Source: Pseudoscleropodium purum (lineage: Eukaryota; Streptophyta; Bryopsida; Hypnales; Brachytheciaceae). From it: a stretch of DNA of 64,000 nt. The position numbers and the translations under genes were made by a program. Of this stretch, positions 24,951 through 35,848 are shown piece after piece. The notes below the pieces were generated by a model. That model saw only the letters and a list, made by a program, of their open reading frames with translations, was not told where the DNA came from and did not search any database. The stretch lies in assembly GCA_963969395.1 (NCBI GenBank), contig OZ017799.1:12650501-12714500 (forward strand). The letters are read 5' to 3'. The first letter of the stretch is position 1; each line of letters starts with the position of its first letter.

Positions 24951-26348
24951 TCACTTGTCATACATTTGCACTCTCCGCAAAAGCTCTCTCAGGTTATAGT
25001 TATCCTTGTTCGACCTCACGCCAAACTGCTCACGCACCCTTGCCTTGGGCATGGCCGCTACTCTGCCGGACCCAAATTCCATCACCTTCGCAAGGTCACT
25101 AGCCACGGGCGTGCTCAAGAGAGACTCCTTGTCCACCGAAGTCTTCCGACACACGTCGACCAGTTGCACTGGCCCTCCACCTCTGGGCATTTCAGGCATC
25201 TTAAGAATCGATGGAACTACCGACATGCCAGGCACCATCCCTCCGCCCTTAGGCAAGAGCTTTGTAGTAGCCGCTGGTCTCCCCTTCCGTAGTGCCATCG
25301 TCTGCGGTCGCTGCCCTAATTTGGCCTTCGCACGGATTTCGTTGATTTTCTTCGCCTCCATCTCCTCTTGAGGAGACACCCACCTCTTCGACCTCAAGTG
25401 GAAAACACTACGCACCATAAGCTGAATTCGCAATGGTAGCGGCGTGCTCTCCCCGATCACCTTCAGCAGGACGAAGTACGAGTCGAGCGCCACCTTCGAC
25501 TTGGTGCTCTCCTCCAGCTTCTTCCCCGTCGTTGTGAACAAGTGGCACAGCACCTCCACGTTCTCCGCCGGGGTGGCCATCGAGTTCGGACCCAGGAGCT
25601 CCCGAATGCACGCGTGTACGAACCACTCTGGTAGCAATTTCTCGTTGAACAGCTCGCCGATCAGCTTGATGTTCCCCAGCGTCTGCAAATTCACTCGCTT
25701 CTCCTTCTCGTCGTCGCGCTCCCCCGCCTGCTCCGGCTTCGTAAACTTCTCAAACTCCTTCTGGCACGTAGTCAGCAACACACTCTGGAACGTGATCTTC
25801 TTGTCTCCGGGAAAATCCGGCAGCTCGAGCTTTCTCAAGACCATGAACAGCTGCGCGTACATGGCGCACTGAGTCGGATGCATCACTGCATTTTCGAAGA
25901 TAAGTGACACCAGGCTCCGCAGAGTGTCCACGCTGGGGATTTCTTCTAATTCCTGCCTCACTTGCCTCACCAATAAGGCGTAATCCTGCGAGACCTCTAG
26001 CTTGCTTAGAATGCCTTTCAACTTGATGTTCACATCCTTTCTGCCGTAACTCTCCTCCTTCTCCTTCTCCGACTGACCGCCCAAGCGGTGATTCATCACC
26101 AATTCATCTTCCTTTGCAATAGCGGGAGAAAGCTCTGGGTTGCACTTATCCTTCTGCAGTTGCTGAGTGGAATCGGATCGGTTGCGTAGACTCACAAGAT
26201 TGTGAATGCCTTCGTCCTCCCTCATCAAGACTCCGATCCCCGAGTTCAAGAGCTCCGCGGGCGATTCGGTTCGCGCATCGCCAAAATCCAACAAGCGGTC
26301 CCTCACGAATCGAATCAACTTTCGCAACATCTGAGGCAACCTTACCAT
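24951..26348 (-). CDS. Compact eIF(iso)4G-like protein, copy 3
   Basis: This intronless frame of 465 residues has a MIF4G domain (LKGILSKLEVSQDYALLVRQ, SLIFENAVMHPTQCAMYAQL, TLGNIKLIGELFNEKLLPE) and the same C-terminal tail as copy 1, ending LRELLRRVQMYDK. Residues 14-20 read FVRDRLL: the eIF4E-binding motif with its Tyr replaced by Phe. MA3 is absent. The ELLGQDPKA block reads ELLGPNSMA. The frame is intact and the tail is conserved with copy 1, which suggests continued constraint. Expression and eIF4E binding cannot be judged from sequence. Confidence 0.82.
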   Translation of the reverse strand: MVRLPQMLRKLIRFVRDRLLDFGDARTESPAELLNSGIGVLMREDEGIHNLVSLRNRSDSTQQLQKDKCNPELSPAIAKEDELVMNHRLGGQSEKEKEESYGRKDVNIKLKGILSKLEVSQDYALLVRQVRQELEEIPSVDTLRSLVSLIFENAVMHPTQCAMYAQLFMVLRKLELPDFPGDKKITFQSVLLTTCQKEFEKFTKPEQAGERDDEKEKRVNLQTLGNIKLIGELFNEKLLPEWFVHACIRELLGPNSMATPAENVEVLCHLFTTTGKKLEESTKSKVALDSYFVLLKVIGESTPLPLRIQLMVRSVFHLRSKRWVSPQEEMEAKKINEIRAKAKLGQRPQTMALRKGRPAATTKLLPKGGGMVPGMSVVPSILKMPEMPRGGGPVQLVDVCRKTSVDKESLLSTPVASDLAKVMEFGSGRVAAMPKARVREQFGVRSNKDNYNLRELLRRVQMYDK

Positions 26349-29300
26349 CGCTTACAATGAGATCGAAAGTCACTAATCGCAGCACCTCGATTAGGACACA
26401 AGTTTTGGTGAATCGATCGGAGGTGCAGCGGTGGCGTCGCAATGCTTCACGTCCGTTCAGCAAGCTTACGTACTGTACGTGCAGCCCACCTTGGCGGCGG
26501 CTCAAATGCGCCTGCCGCGCGCCAATGTGATTTTATTGAAAATCTAATAATGAATAATAATATCTACGTTTTCATGGCACTGTATGCGTAGTAACTTTAA
26601 AGCATCGGCAATGGAACTGGCTTGCAGCCTGACTGTTTCGGCATAAGAGCATCTAGCTCCACCAGCACAGCGGATCTGTAACTGCAAGCAATATGGAGAA
26701 TACTACCCCGACAAGAGGTTTTCTGAGCCTGGCTAAGTTGCTCCATCCCACAGTATTAATTTGTTGTTTTCTATGCGGGCTCGAAGCTCACAGGGCCAAA
26801 CCTAGTACTGCAGCCTAGGCTTGTTTTGCAAGCTACTAGGGGAGACAACCCATTCCTGACCATTGTAGTTTTGGGTATTTGTAGGGTGGGTTTCTGCATA
26901 AGGTAAATTTTCACATGTGTAGAAATAGACAGCAAAAGGTATTCATAATTTTTCAGATTTTTTTTCCATAATACAAAATTATTATGAATTTTTAAGTGGA
27001 AGATGGATTTTCTTCCATATTGGTGATATAGACCTCCCTCTTTTCAACTAAGGGGGTAGGTTTTTTATTTACTAAATTCACCAAGGGTGGATGCAATGTT
27101 GAGAGTCTTGTTAGCCAATTATAATATGCCACATTTGCATTGGGAACCATGTCATAATTAATCATTGCTCATGTTTTGTACACAAAAAAAGAATAATTAG
27201 CTTAAATTACCAAAATGAGACATTGGTCAAGAATGGATTGCCTCCCATATTGTCCAGATGCTCTAATGAAGGGGCAACTTCAAAAAACACTCTTCAGTGC
27301 AATTGTTATTGGTTTACCTCTATTCTTGGTCATGCCATTTGTTTTCCTAAATTTGGCAAATTGGCAAAATATGAAGTGCTAACAACTTGCTTTACAATAG
27401 GAAGATTCACGATTGCCATACTTTGTCAAGCACTGCTAAGTGTGCCAATAAATTGGACCTACCATTCTTTGTGTGAAATTTTTTTTAACGTAGAATCGTT
27501 CCTTCTTGTTCTTTTTATAATGCAAAAAGTCCAATTGGAGTTTGGATTGTAGGCTTTGCATTGGGGCAATTTATTTTTTTTAAATCACAAGAATTTAATG
27601 AAGTTTGCACCCCTCTATTCAAAAAAATTTATTACTTTTCCAATTTTACGTCATGCATTATAGATGTTCACTTAGCTGACTAACATGATCAATATGAAAA
27701 TCAAATAATTAATTCAAATTGAAAAAAAGTGGTTTGGTAGTTACTTTAAGAATTATTAAAAATAAATTTGAAAATTTTGAAAAATTCTTTATGAATTTAG
27801 CACGTTAATTATAGAAATGTTAAGAGGTGGAAAATTGTTATTTTGAAATTTGTATTACTTAGCAACCTTCCTCTCATTGATTTGTTTTTTAATAATGTGG
27901 CTTGAATGCATTAGAAAAAAATGAGACCTAGAAAGGACAATGAGACCTAGAAAGGACCATGAGTCCTTGACAATAGGGGATAAACAAGATATCCAGGTTG
28001 GAAAAAAATTCAATTTTTTTGGCCAACAAATTGCAAGGCTTGAGTAGTGCAGGAAAATTCAATTATAATATTTTTAAATTAATATTAGAATTAATACAAA
28101 ATTAATACAAAATTATAAAATTTTCAGATTTGATGTGGCATCAATGCACCCACATCAGACTGGCCTTCTCCAAATAATTATTTTAATATTAAATTAATTA
28201 TTTTTTATTGTTTAGTAATTTTTTTAATTATTTTAATGATGAATTTTGGCCAATGTTCCTCAAAAGGCTGCAAGTTCTATTGTTGGGAACTATTCAAAGG
28301 AAAGTAGATCCTTTGAAGGTTGATTATTTTTGTAATGCAAGGGATTTTTATTAGTTCAAACTACCAATTGAAAGAAGAATATTCCAATGATACTTTAGCT
28401 TGCTTTATTTAGACACTATATGAATAAATTATAATATTCAAAATATTCCCTTTCTGTGAACCAAAAATCAACAATTATAGGCTCTCATAGATTTTCATAT
28501 TTTAATCATGTAAATATTCTATAACCAATAATTAGGTAAATATTATTCTTTCTTGATTCAAATTTAGGTGTCACATTTTGAATATTGTTCATAATTGATA
28601 ATAAATGTACATTCTTTATACAAATTTTAATTTTTAATTTTGGAAACATCCTCTCCTCTTTAGTGGAATCTATAATTTTGAAGACTGGAGAGGTTCAAGA
28701 GCATTGAGGGGCATAATTTCAAGTGAAAGACTTAATTACAAGCATTCATATTTGTACTTTTGGAGTTTAGATTGATCTAATAGGGTTAATAATTTAAAAT
28801 CAAGACACCCATAACCAATCAAATAAACAATTCTAGATATGATCAGGACTAATTTAGGATGAAGTAAATATTTTCAAAGGTCAAAGGATAGAAATGACAA
28901 GGATTGCAAAAGTTTTGGTAATTTTATCACTTGAATTTTAATTACTATAAATTTTGAAAGGCAAAAAAAGTGTTAGACCCATTGCCAATGTTTTGGCTCT
29001 TCCAATTCCAATCATTCAAAAACTATTGTCTTACTCAATGCTTTCTACTTTTTTACTCACTATTTTGGGACATGTGTCATGAATCTATTAATACCTAATT
29101 TTGAAAAGGAGAAAAAGAACAAATTCTTACTATGGTTGGAAATAAGTCAACTTTTAGGTTGATTATTGGGCCCTAATTAGGAATGGATCCCTCTACCTTA
29201 GTAGGGGTTATAACATAACATTCTTCTAAGTATTTAATGAGGCAATGACACACTTTCCTCACACACTGGACATGACATTATAACACAACCCAAACACCTA

Positions 29301-29877
29301 AGTCCACATGATTGGAGTTCAATAATATATTATCTATTAAAAAACAAAGTCTATGAAGTGTAACTAATTTTGATATCTTTTGCTCTATTTTGCCACCAAA
29401 TGAGTGGAGTTATTTTTGAGAGATGAAATCTATAAGTCATAAAAATTTCAAATTCCTTTGTGAAAATTTGAAATGACTAGAATTCTTTTAGAAGATATTA
29501 AGGAAAGTCATGTCAAATACAAAATTCACTCCAAAAATGTGAAAATTTCACCACATGTATGTATTATAGAATAAACTAAATTTTTGTCTCATTCTATGAT
29601 TAAAACAATATATTTGGTTATGGACTCAAAGTTTTATACAACTTATTTTTTATTTGATTTTATACCTAATTTCAAATTTTTGGTTTCCTATCAGATACAA
29701 AATTACAAAAGCATAAAGTAATAAATCCAAGGGTTATTATTGTCAAATTAAAGTAGTTGCTTCCATATCTACAAAGAATTGAAATAAACTATTTAAATAG
29801 TTTAAAAAAATAGTGCTTTATCCACCAACAATAAGACAAAATTATGCCCTGCATTAAAAGACACTCGTAGTATTTAA
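26349..29877. other. 5' flank and upstream DNA of unit 3
   Basis: The first 170 bases match the leader regions of the other copies. The rest is AT-rich paralogous non-coding DNA with indels relative to unit 2. A short direct repeat (AATGAGACCTAGAAAGGAC, twice) occurs near 27920-27960. No gene was recognised. Confidence 0.5.
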
Positions 29878-30790
29878 TCCCTAAAGGACCATTGTCCCGT
29901 CAAGGGACAAATGGGATTTCAGGCAAGAACCTATCGGCTGAATTTTTGTTGTGATTTTTTGGTACTTTTTTTGAAGATAGAAAAACTAATAAGCTTTATG
30001 AGAGTATAATTTTTTTTCACAATCAGTGCCTAGGAACAATAGTTATGACCAAATAAGCTCAAATGAGGGGACGGGGTGCAGTCTAGGCAACAAAAAAATT
30101 TTGAATTTAAAAAAAAAATTATTTTCCTCGTAGATTATATTTTTGTCTATCCGAAAAGCTTTGATTCATTTCATTTGGATTTGTTATGAGAAAGTTATGG
30201 ACATTCTTGTTTTTTGGGTAGTTAGAGCATCTTCTTGAAAAAAATAACTTATAGGATTCATTTCTGAATGCAATTTTTAAAATTTATATATTTTGCATGG
30301 TTTAGTTTACTTGCTAAAACAATCTCACCATTGGGATTAGTGCATTTTAATTCCATCTAAAATATATGAATATTTTAGATTTTCCTTCTATCTTGTACCT
30401 ACTTCTACTTAACAATTTGATTAAGAATGAAAATTAAATTTTTTTGAATTTCTTTTTTTTGTTCCTAGACTTTCAACTCAATTCTCCACTACAAAGATTT
30501 AAAGCTCAAAACTCTGTAGTGCAAAAAATTTCAATTAAAAATGTTCAAAGTCAAAATTCCAGTCTCGCAATGTGCTGAAAAACTTGTTTTTTTCCACTTT
30601 AAATGCAAATATCTTGCAATTTGTGGGGTGAAAAATTCTGAAATTTTTTCCTCACTTTTTTATACTAGTGAGGTTTAAGATCCTAGGGTTAAATGTGAAA
30701 AAAAAACAATTAAATTTTTTTTACTCTTTGCTATAGAAATGGCAGTTTTCAGTGGTTTTTGGTAGAAAAAAGACCTCGGTCCTTTAGGGG
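29878..30790. mobile_element. Short TTAA (piggyBac-type) element, 0.9 kb
   Basis: The ends TCCCTAAAGGACC and GGTCCTTTAGGGG lie inside TTAA duplications (29874-29877 and 30791-30794). The first ~75 bases match the right end of the 3.5-kb element in reverse complement, and most of the rest matches its left ~780 bases in reverse complement. It is therefore an internally deleted, inverted relative lacking the motif array. The paralogous position in unit 2 (22107-22110) has a single TTAA and no insert. Confidence 0.8.
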
Positions 30791-30794
30791 TTAA

Positions 30795-32296
30795 CATGAT
30801 TTAAGATCAAAGGGGATCAATTTTTGGTCTCATATTTTTTTAGCAATTTTAAAGTATTAATATGGGGTTTTATATCTATTCAAATAATTAATTTTTTGAG
30901 TTAGCACATATTATTTTTTTCATTTAATCTAATGAAATGTAGATATTAATATGTAATTGGTACTTTTCACAATATGACCAATCCATATAAGCAATTTAAG
31001 ATCATAAATGTATCTTCTTGAAAGGGTTTGAAGTATCCAATTTGCAATATAAAAATTTCACTTTGGAAGTTAATAGTCAATTTCAATAACTTTCTAATAA
31101 ATATTTCTAAGGTTGGTTCACAAAAGTAAGATGTAATTTCTTCTTTCTAGTGGTGAATTCTATTACCTTATTTTATTTCTATTGAAATCACTTATTTTAA
31201 TTCTTATAGAATGATATGGAAGTAGTCACATTTGAAAAATGATGCACTTGGGAATTTTGTCCTCTAAATGCTCCAATGGTGCAAAGTAGTCTATTTTATA
31301 TATATAGGAATTAAAATAAATATTTTATGAAGCTTTAAAAGCAACCAAAAAAATATTCCAATACAAAAATAATAATAATCAATATTTTAAACACTTTTAA
31401 AAGTTATTACAAGTTATCATAAGTTAATATTATATTTAGCTTCCACAATGATCTTTTCTTTAAATGATATTAAAAAATAACCATACAAAGTTTTCAATAA
31501 TTGTTTAGTGTTAGTTGCTTGACTACATTATTTGTAATTGAACACTCGAGCTAAAGATGATCTGCTTATACAACCCCTTCTTATGAAATTACATTGTAAT
31601 TGTATGCTTAGGGGTTAAAGTACCTAGCTAATAAGCAAAGAGCATCAAAGTGGCAATTTTTTTTTTCAAATGCCAAGAGTGGAATGTTTTGTAAATCAAA
31701 TAGAAATGGTATTGTATATCATACTTGAAGGTCATCTTCATCACATTTTTGGCAAATAATTAATTAAAGTTCAAAATGAGCTTTGGCACTTTAAAATATC
31801 ATTTTTGAGAAATTCAGCATGAACATAAAAAATATTGTATCATTTCAACAACTAAGTGACATAGATTTGAAAGTTATTATTTTACTTCAAGTGAGTAGAA
31901 GATGTATGGACAATCTATTTATACACGTGGAATGGAAAGAGGTAAAATAACTCATGTAGGATATGTAAATTAAGATTAGTAAAAGTTCAAAAGCAAGAAT
32001 TATGTTCATTGTAGAATTTCAGACCTCATTTGACATAGTACGTAGAATAACTTTTTCCAAAAAACATTTTGAGATTTTTGTCTCTTCTAAACCCTTTTAG
32101 AATTTTGTCCATAAGCTTTCATAGGAGGCTCAAAATTGCAAAACGTTTTGGGATATGAAATTTATGTTGATTTATCAACATTATCTAGTACTTGTTCAAG
32201 ATTATTGAATCTTACTGCTCTACTATTTATACCAAAAAAATGAACAAAAGATAGGATTGTAGTATATACCATCCTTGCTCTTTCCAATCGCTCTAT
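30795..32296. other. End of unit 3 and spacer before IPMI
   Basis: AT-rich DNA, paralogous to unit 2 up to about 31700. Beyond that it is unique in this window. No gene was recognised. Confidence 0.5.
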
Positions 32297-32334
32297 GCCA
32301 CGTGGCAATGATGTGGCAATGATGTGGCAATGAT
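32297..32334 (+). promoter_or_regulatory. G-box palindrome plus three 11-bp repeats
   Basis: A perfect 10-bp palindromic G-box, GCCACGTGGC (32297-32306), overlaps the first of three exact tandem copies of GTGGCAATGAT (32302-32334). It lies about 200 bases upstream of the isopropylmalate isomerase start. G-boxes are bound by bZIP and bHLH factors in plants. Each repeat keeps GTGGC, a G-box half-site, at about one helical turn. Confidence 0.55.
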
Positions 32335-32529
32335 AGTTATATGCAATTACCGGATTGACAAGACCTCACGGTGATAGGGTAGGAAGTGAAGAAAGCGCCT
32401 TGGCGGGTTGGGTCTGAAAGACTGTTACATATGCTTTCGAAATCGAGCCGGTGTTGTTTTCGGTAGAGTTGTTGGTGGAATTGCAGTTTCTCTCTCAGAA
32501 AATTAGGGTTTAGTATCATCACCTTCGCC

Positions 32530-34052
32530 ATGGCTGCCGCAGCATTAGGACTGCGGGTTGTGCCTGCGTCGACCTCAGCTACCACCTCCTCGTCCTGCTC
32601 CCGCCGCACTTCGCCTGGCTGCGTTTCAGTGTCCTGTTTCGCCAGCAGGAGGAGTGCAGTGTGGGGTTCTGTGGCGCGGTTTGAGACCGAAGCGCAGAGG
32701 AGAAGCCAGGTTGCCATTGCCTGTTGTGACGGAGTGCGCGCTGAGGCTGCAGCTTCGGCTGTCGAGGGAGAGAATGCTCGCGGCTGTCGGATAATTCACG
32801 GGCGCTGTTTTGTTGTTGGTGACAACATTGACACGGACCAGATCATCCCCGCTGAGTACCTTACTCTCGTCCCTTCGAAACCTGAGGAGTATGAAAAGCT
32901 TGGAAGCTACGCCATGATTGGACTCCCCGCGCACTGGGGCAAGTTTATCGAAGAAGGGGAGACGAAAACGGAATACAAGGTCATTATTGGTGGTGACAAC
33001 TTCGGCTGTGGATCCTCCAGGTTTGATTCTGTCATCTTTATTCTAACTCCAAACTTTGATGAATTTTTCAGTCTCAGAGTGACTTGATCGAATTGGAGGC
33101 TTCGGGTTCTGGTATCTGGCTTGGAGTCCCGCCCTTCTGGGAGTGTTGAAATCCGGAATCATATTTCTGCAATGTTTGGAGGTGTTTCGATTCTCATACC
33201 GTAGCCACATTTTCCGTACGCTCAAAATTGAAACCTTGAGTAAGTGACGTTTTCATCAAGCGGAGTGAAGTATATGTATGATATGATCTCCGTGTCCAAG
33301 AGTCTATCACGTTGGATGGATTATGTAGTCCACTGTTTAGGATGTCCAGAAAATCCATGACGTAGTTGGATAGGCCTGGCGAGTAATTTCAGTGTAAGGT
33401 TTGATGCAATTATATCTATGAATTCTCGTTTTTTTCATAACAAGCCTACCAATGCTTATGGAAGGGAAGGGTACAGAATAGGCATAATACTCGGTCATGT
33501 ACTCAACAACTTAGGTCTTTCTATCGTGCCTTGAGGTACGTAATTACATTTTGGAAATTTGAAAAGCCTGAAAAAAGTCCAGATCATTACCGAGTGCTCA
33601 GCCGATAGTACCGTATCTGCTTACTTGAAAGACGGCACGCTTAGAGATAGGAGTATATGGTTTAGGGTGGTTATTCGTGGAGAATCTTAGACTCTGGTAG
33701 ATTCCTGAAGATCGGGTGTATTTTGTTTAAATTTTGCAGGGAGCATGCCCCTGTAGCCTTGGGTGCTGCCGGTGCACGTGCCGTGGTGGCTGAAACCTAT
33801 GCAAGAATTTTCTTCCGGAATTCAGTAGCAACAGGAGAGCTGTATCCAGTCGAAACGCAGGGTAGAATCTGGGAGGAGAATCACACTGGCGATTACGTGA
33901 CACTAGACATGGAGAAGGATATATTAGTGAATCACACCACCGGGAAACAATACGACTTGAAACCCATTGGTGAGGCAGGACCAGTCATTGATGCCGGTGG
34001 CATCTTCGCTTATGCAAGGAGTACTGGCATGATTTCAGCACCAGCACAGTAG
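32530..34052 (+). CDS. Isopropylmalate isomerase small subunit, plastid
   Basis: With the large subunit, it isomerises 2-isopropylmalate to 3-isopropylmalate in plastid leucine synthesis. Two exons, 32530-33020 and 33740-34052, join within an Arg codon (CGSS|R-EHAPVALG) to give 267 residues. About the first 75 residues are Ala/Ser/Arg-rich, typical of a transit peptide. The LeuD swivel domain follows: GDNIDTDQIIPAEYL, GGDNFGCGSSR, RIFFRNSVATGELYP, LVNHTTGKQYDLKPIGEAGP, GGIFAYARSTGMI. In flowering plants related small subunits can serve methionine chain elongation; this copy cannot be assigned to a side branch from sequence. Confidence 0.94.
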
Positions 34053-35640
34053 GCATTTGTTTCTAGTGGTTTCAAGTGTACCCCACGTTGAACCCCCTCT
34101 TTTTGCACCAGTAGCCTTTCTTTTAGTTGCCGTTCTTTTAACTTGATTGAAATAGTCAATTTTCGCAATTTGCTGTCTGCTCTTGCACATAGTTGAATCT
34201 GCACTATCCTGTAGTGCTGAATTGCTCGTCAATAGTTGTCCACAGTGGATTTTCTTATTAGATTAGAATCGTGTGACTGGGTCGCTTGGTTCCAACCATC
34301 GCTCTGTGGGACGCAGTTACGTCCATCGAGCAAAACTCTTGCTGTTCAAGGTCCAGCTAGTGGCTGCGGACCATCTTACTTTGTGAATGTTCCTATGGGA
34401 CCCTTCTTAATATCGATGAATTCAATCTCTACATTTTGGTAGAGTATCCGCCCAACTCTTAACAAGAAACGGTGCACCATCTGTTTGATTGAGATATTTC
34501 ATTGTAGATGTTTCATTGGGTGCACTTATATTGACGTATTGAAGGTGTTTTTATTTTTCTTTAACTCGTGCAGTGCCTACGCTATTTCTGAGTCCCACCT
34601 GATCACACTTTGGAGATCGCCATTTTTGGGTGAATAATATCCACTGAATCTCGACTGATATTCGTAAGCATGCTGATGTAGTTCAAGACTTCTAAAAGTG
34701 TCCAAATAAGCATTTGTTCTTATTCTTAAGCTGTCTTAATTTTTGTTGGGGTCCTTTTGACAATTGAAATTTAATGGGTCGTAGACATGTATTTTTTGGA
34801 CACCATGTAAGTAAACCCTGAATTTTTGATGGACTTATTTTACGTAATCAATCCTGGACTCTCATGTTCAGATTGTATACATTTCAGGTTGGTTTTGGCT
34901 AAGGGTTGCTATTTGGTGTACCGTAGTTAACATCTTAGGGTTAGCTCGGGTATCCCTTTCTGAATCAGTATACGAGTAGTGGTTACAGTAGTCGTAGATT
35001 GGAAAGTGAGTATTCAGCATGAGTAGACGCTTTGGCTCGCGTCGTTTGGCTTCACGTGAACGTGCATCAAGGCGAGACGGTTAATGCTGGGAGTCCAAAC
35101 AACCAAGAACTTCGGAGCAGCTTCTCTTTTCTCTTCATGCGCTCGCAGTGCTCTCTGCCACATGCAACGCTTCCCGTCTTCCTATTTCCTTTTGCCTTCG
35201 CCCTTTGTTGCCCTTCTCCTCATCACCTCAAACGGACATTTCTTCACAGCCCACGTTTCTCAGGACTTTGCGCAAGTGTCTTGGACTGAATCTGGAGTTT
35301 AGCAGGGATCATGATTCAGCAGCTTGGACAACATACTTTTCCTGTGCTCTGAGCAACGGAGCGACGCCGAAACGCATGGGGAGGCCTAACTGACGTACAT
35401 AATGCAGGGCCTCTGGGTTTTTGACCGAGTTGTAACAAGGGGTTTGGAGCTTGTGGGCAGGGGAGTGATTTCCAGTCAAGTGGAGGAGGGATTTCTGTGG
35501 TTGTCTTTTCTCAAGCTTGCAGGAAGATCAAGCCGGCTCGCTACATTTGGAGTGGTTACAGGGTTGATCACTTAAGAGGCGGGGAATATAGAATGCCAAT
35601 CACCTCAAATTAGCGTTTAGCGCGCTGATGCTTGGGGCGA
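34053..35640. other. Spacer between IPMI and the Ca2+-ATPase
   Basis: It holds the isomerase 3' UTR and, towards the right, a pyrimidine-rich segment (about 35110-35260) and GC-richer DNA that may be the ATPase promoter and 5' UTR. Frames at 34236-34442 and 35032-35393 have no family resemblance. Confidence 0.45.
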
Positions 35641-35647
35641 TTGCTCA

Positions 35648-35835
35648 TGGTGAGGCACACGACAGAGGACATGAGTGTATTTCAATACCACGAAATCAGA
35701 GCGCTGTGTGAAGAAATAAACGTGGATCGTATGAGGTTAGTGACATGCTCCTATCATTCACTTGTTTTTTCTTTAAATAGATTGGAGTCTTCAAAATGAT
35801 TTGTGATGTTTTGGTATCAGGTTCCTCGAGCTCTA
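35648..35835 (+). other. Possible spliced upstream ORF of the Ca2+-ATPase
   Basis: ATG at 35648 opens 88 bases to a donor at 35736 (ATGAG|GTTAGT). Splicing to the acceptor before 35821 gives a 34-residue peptide (MVRHTTEDMSVFQYHEIR...) that stops 13 bases before the main ATG. It could reduce initiation at the main start. It is a prediction only. Confidence 0.3.
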
Positions 35836-35848
35836 GAGGGATATAGTC

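Larger units (their letters stand above)
23755..31700. repeat. Duplicated unit 3
   Basis: It is homologous to unit 2 along its length (3' flank from about 13544, coding region, then 19660-23010). It carries at least three insertions that unit 2 lacks: about 27912-28335, about 28790-29200, and the TTAA element at 29878-30790. Edges are approximate. Confidence 0.72.

Noticed and set aside
20167..27552. Two similar small frames (20167-20394 and 27223-27552) as a gene pair
   Set aside because: They lie in duplicated non-coding DNA, have odd composition, and no start, splice or family support.
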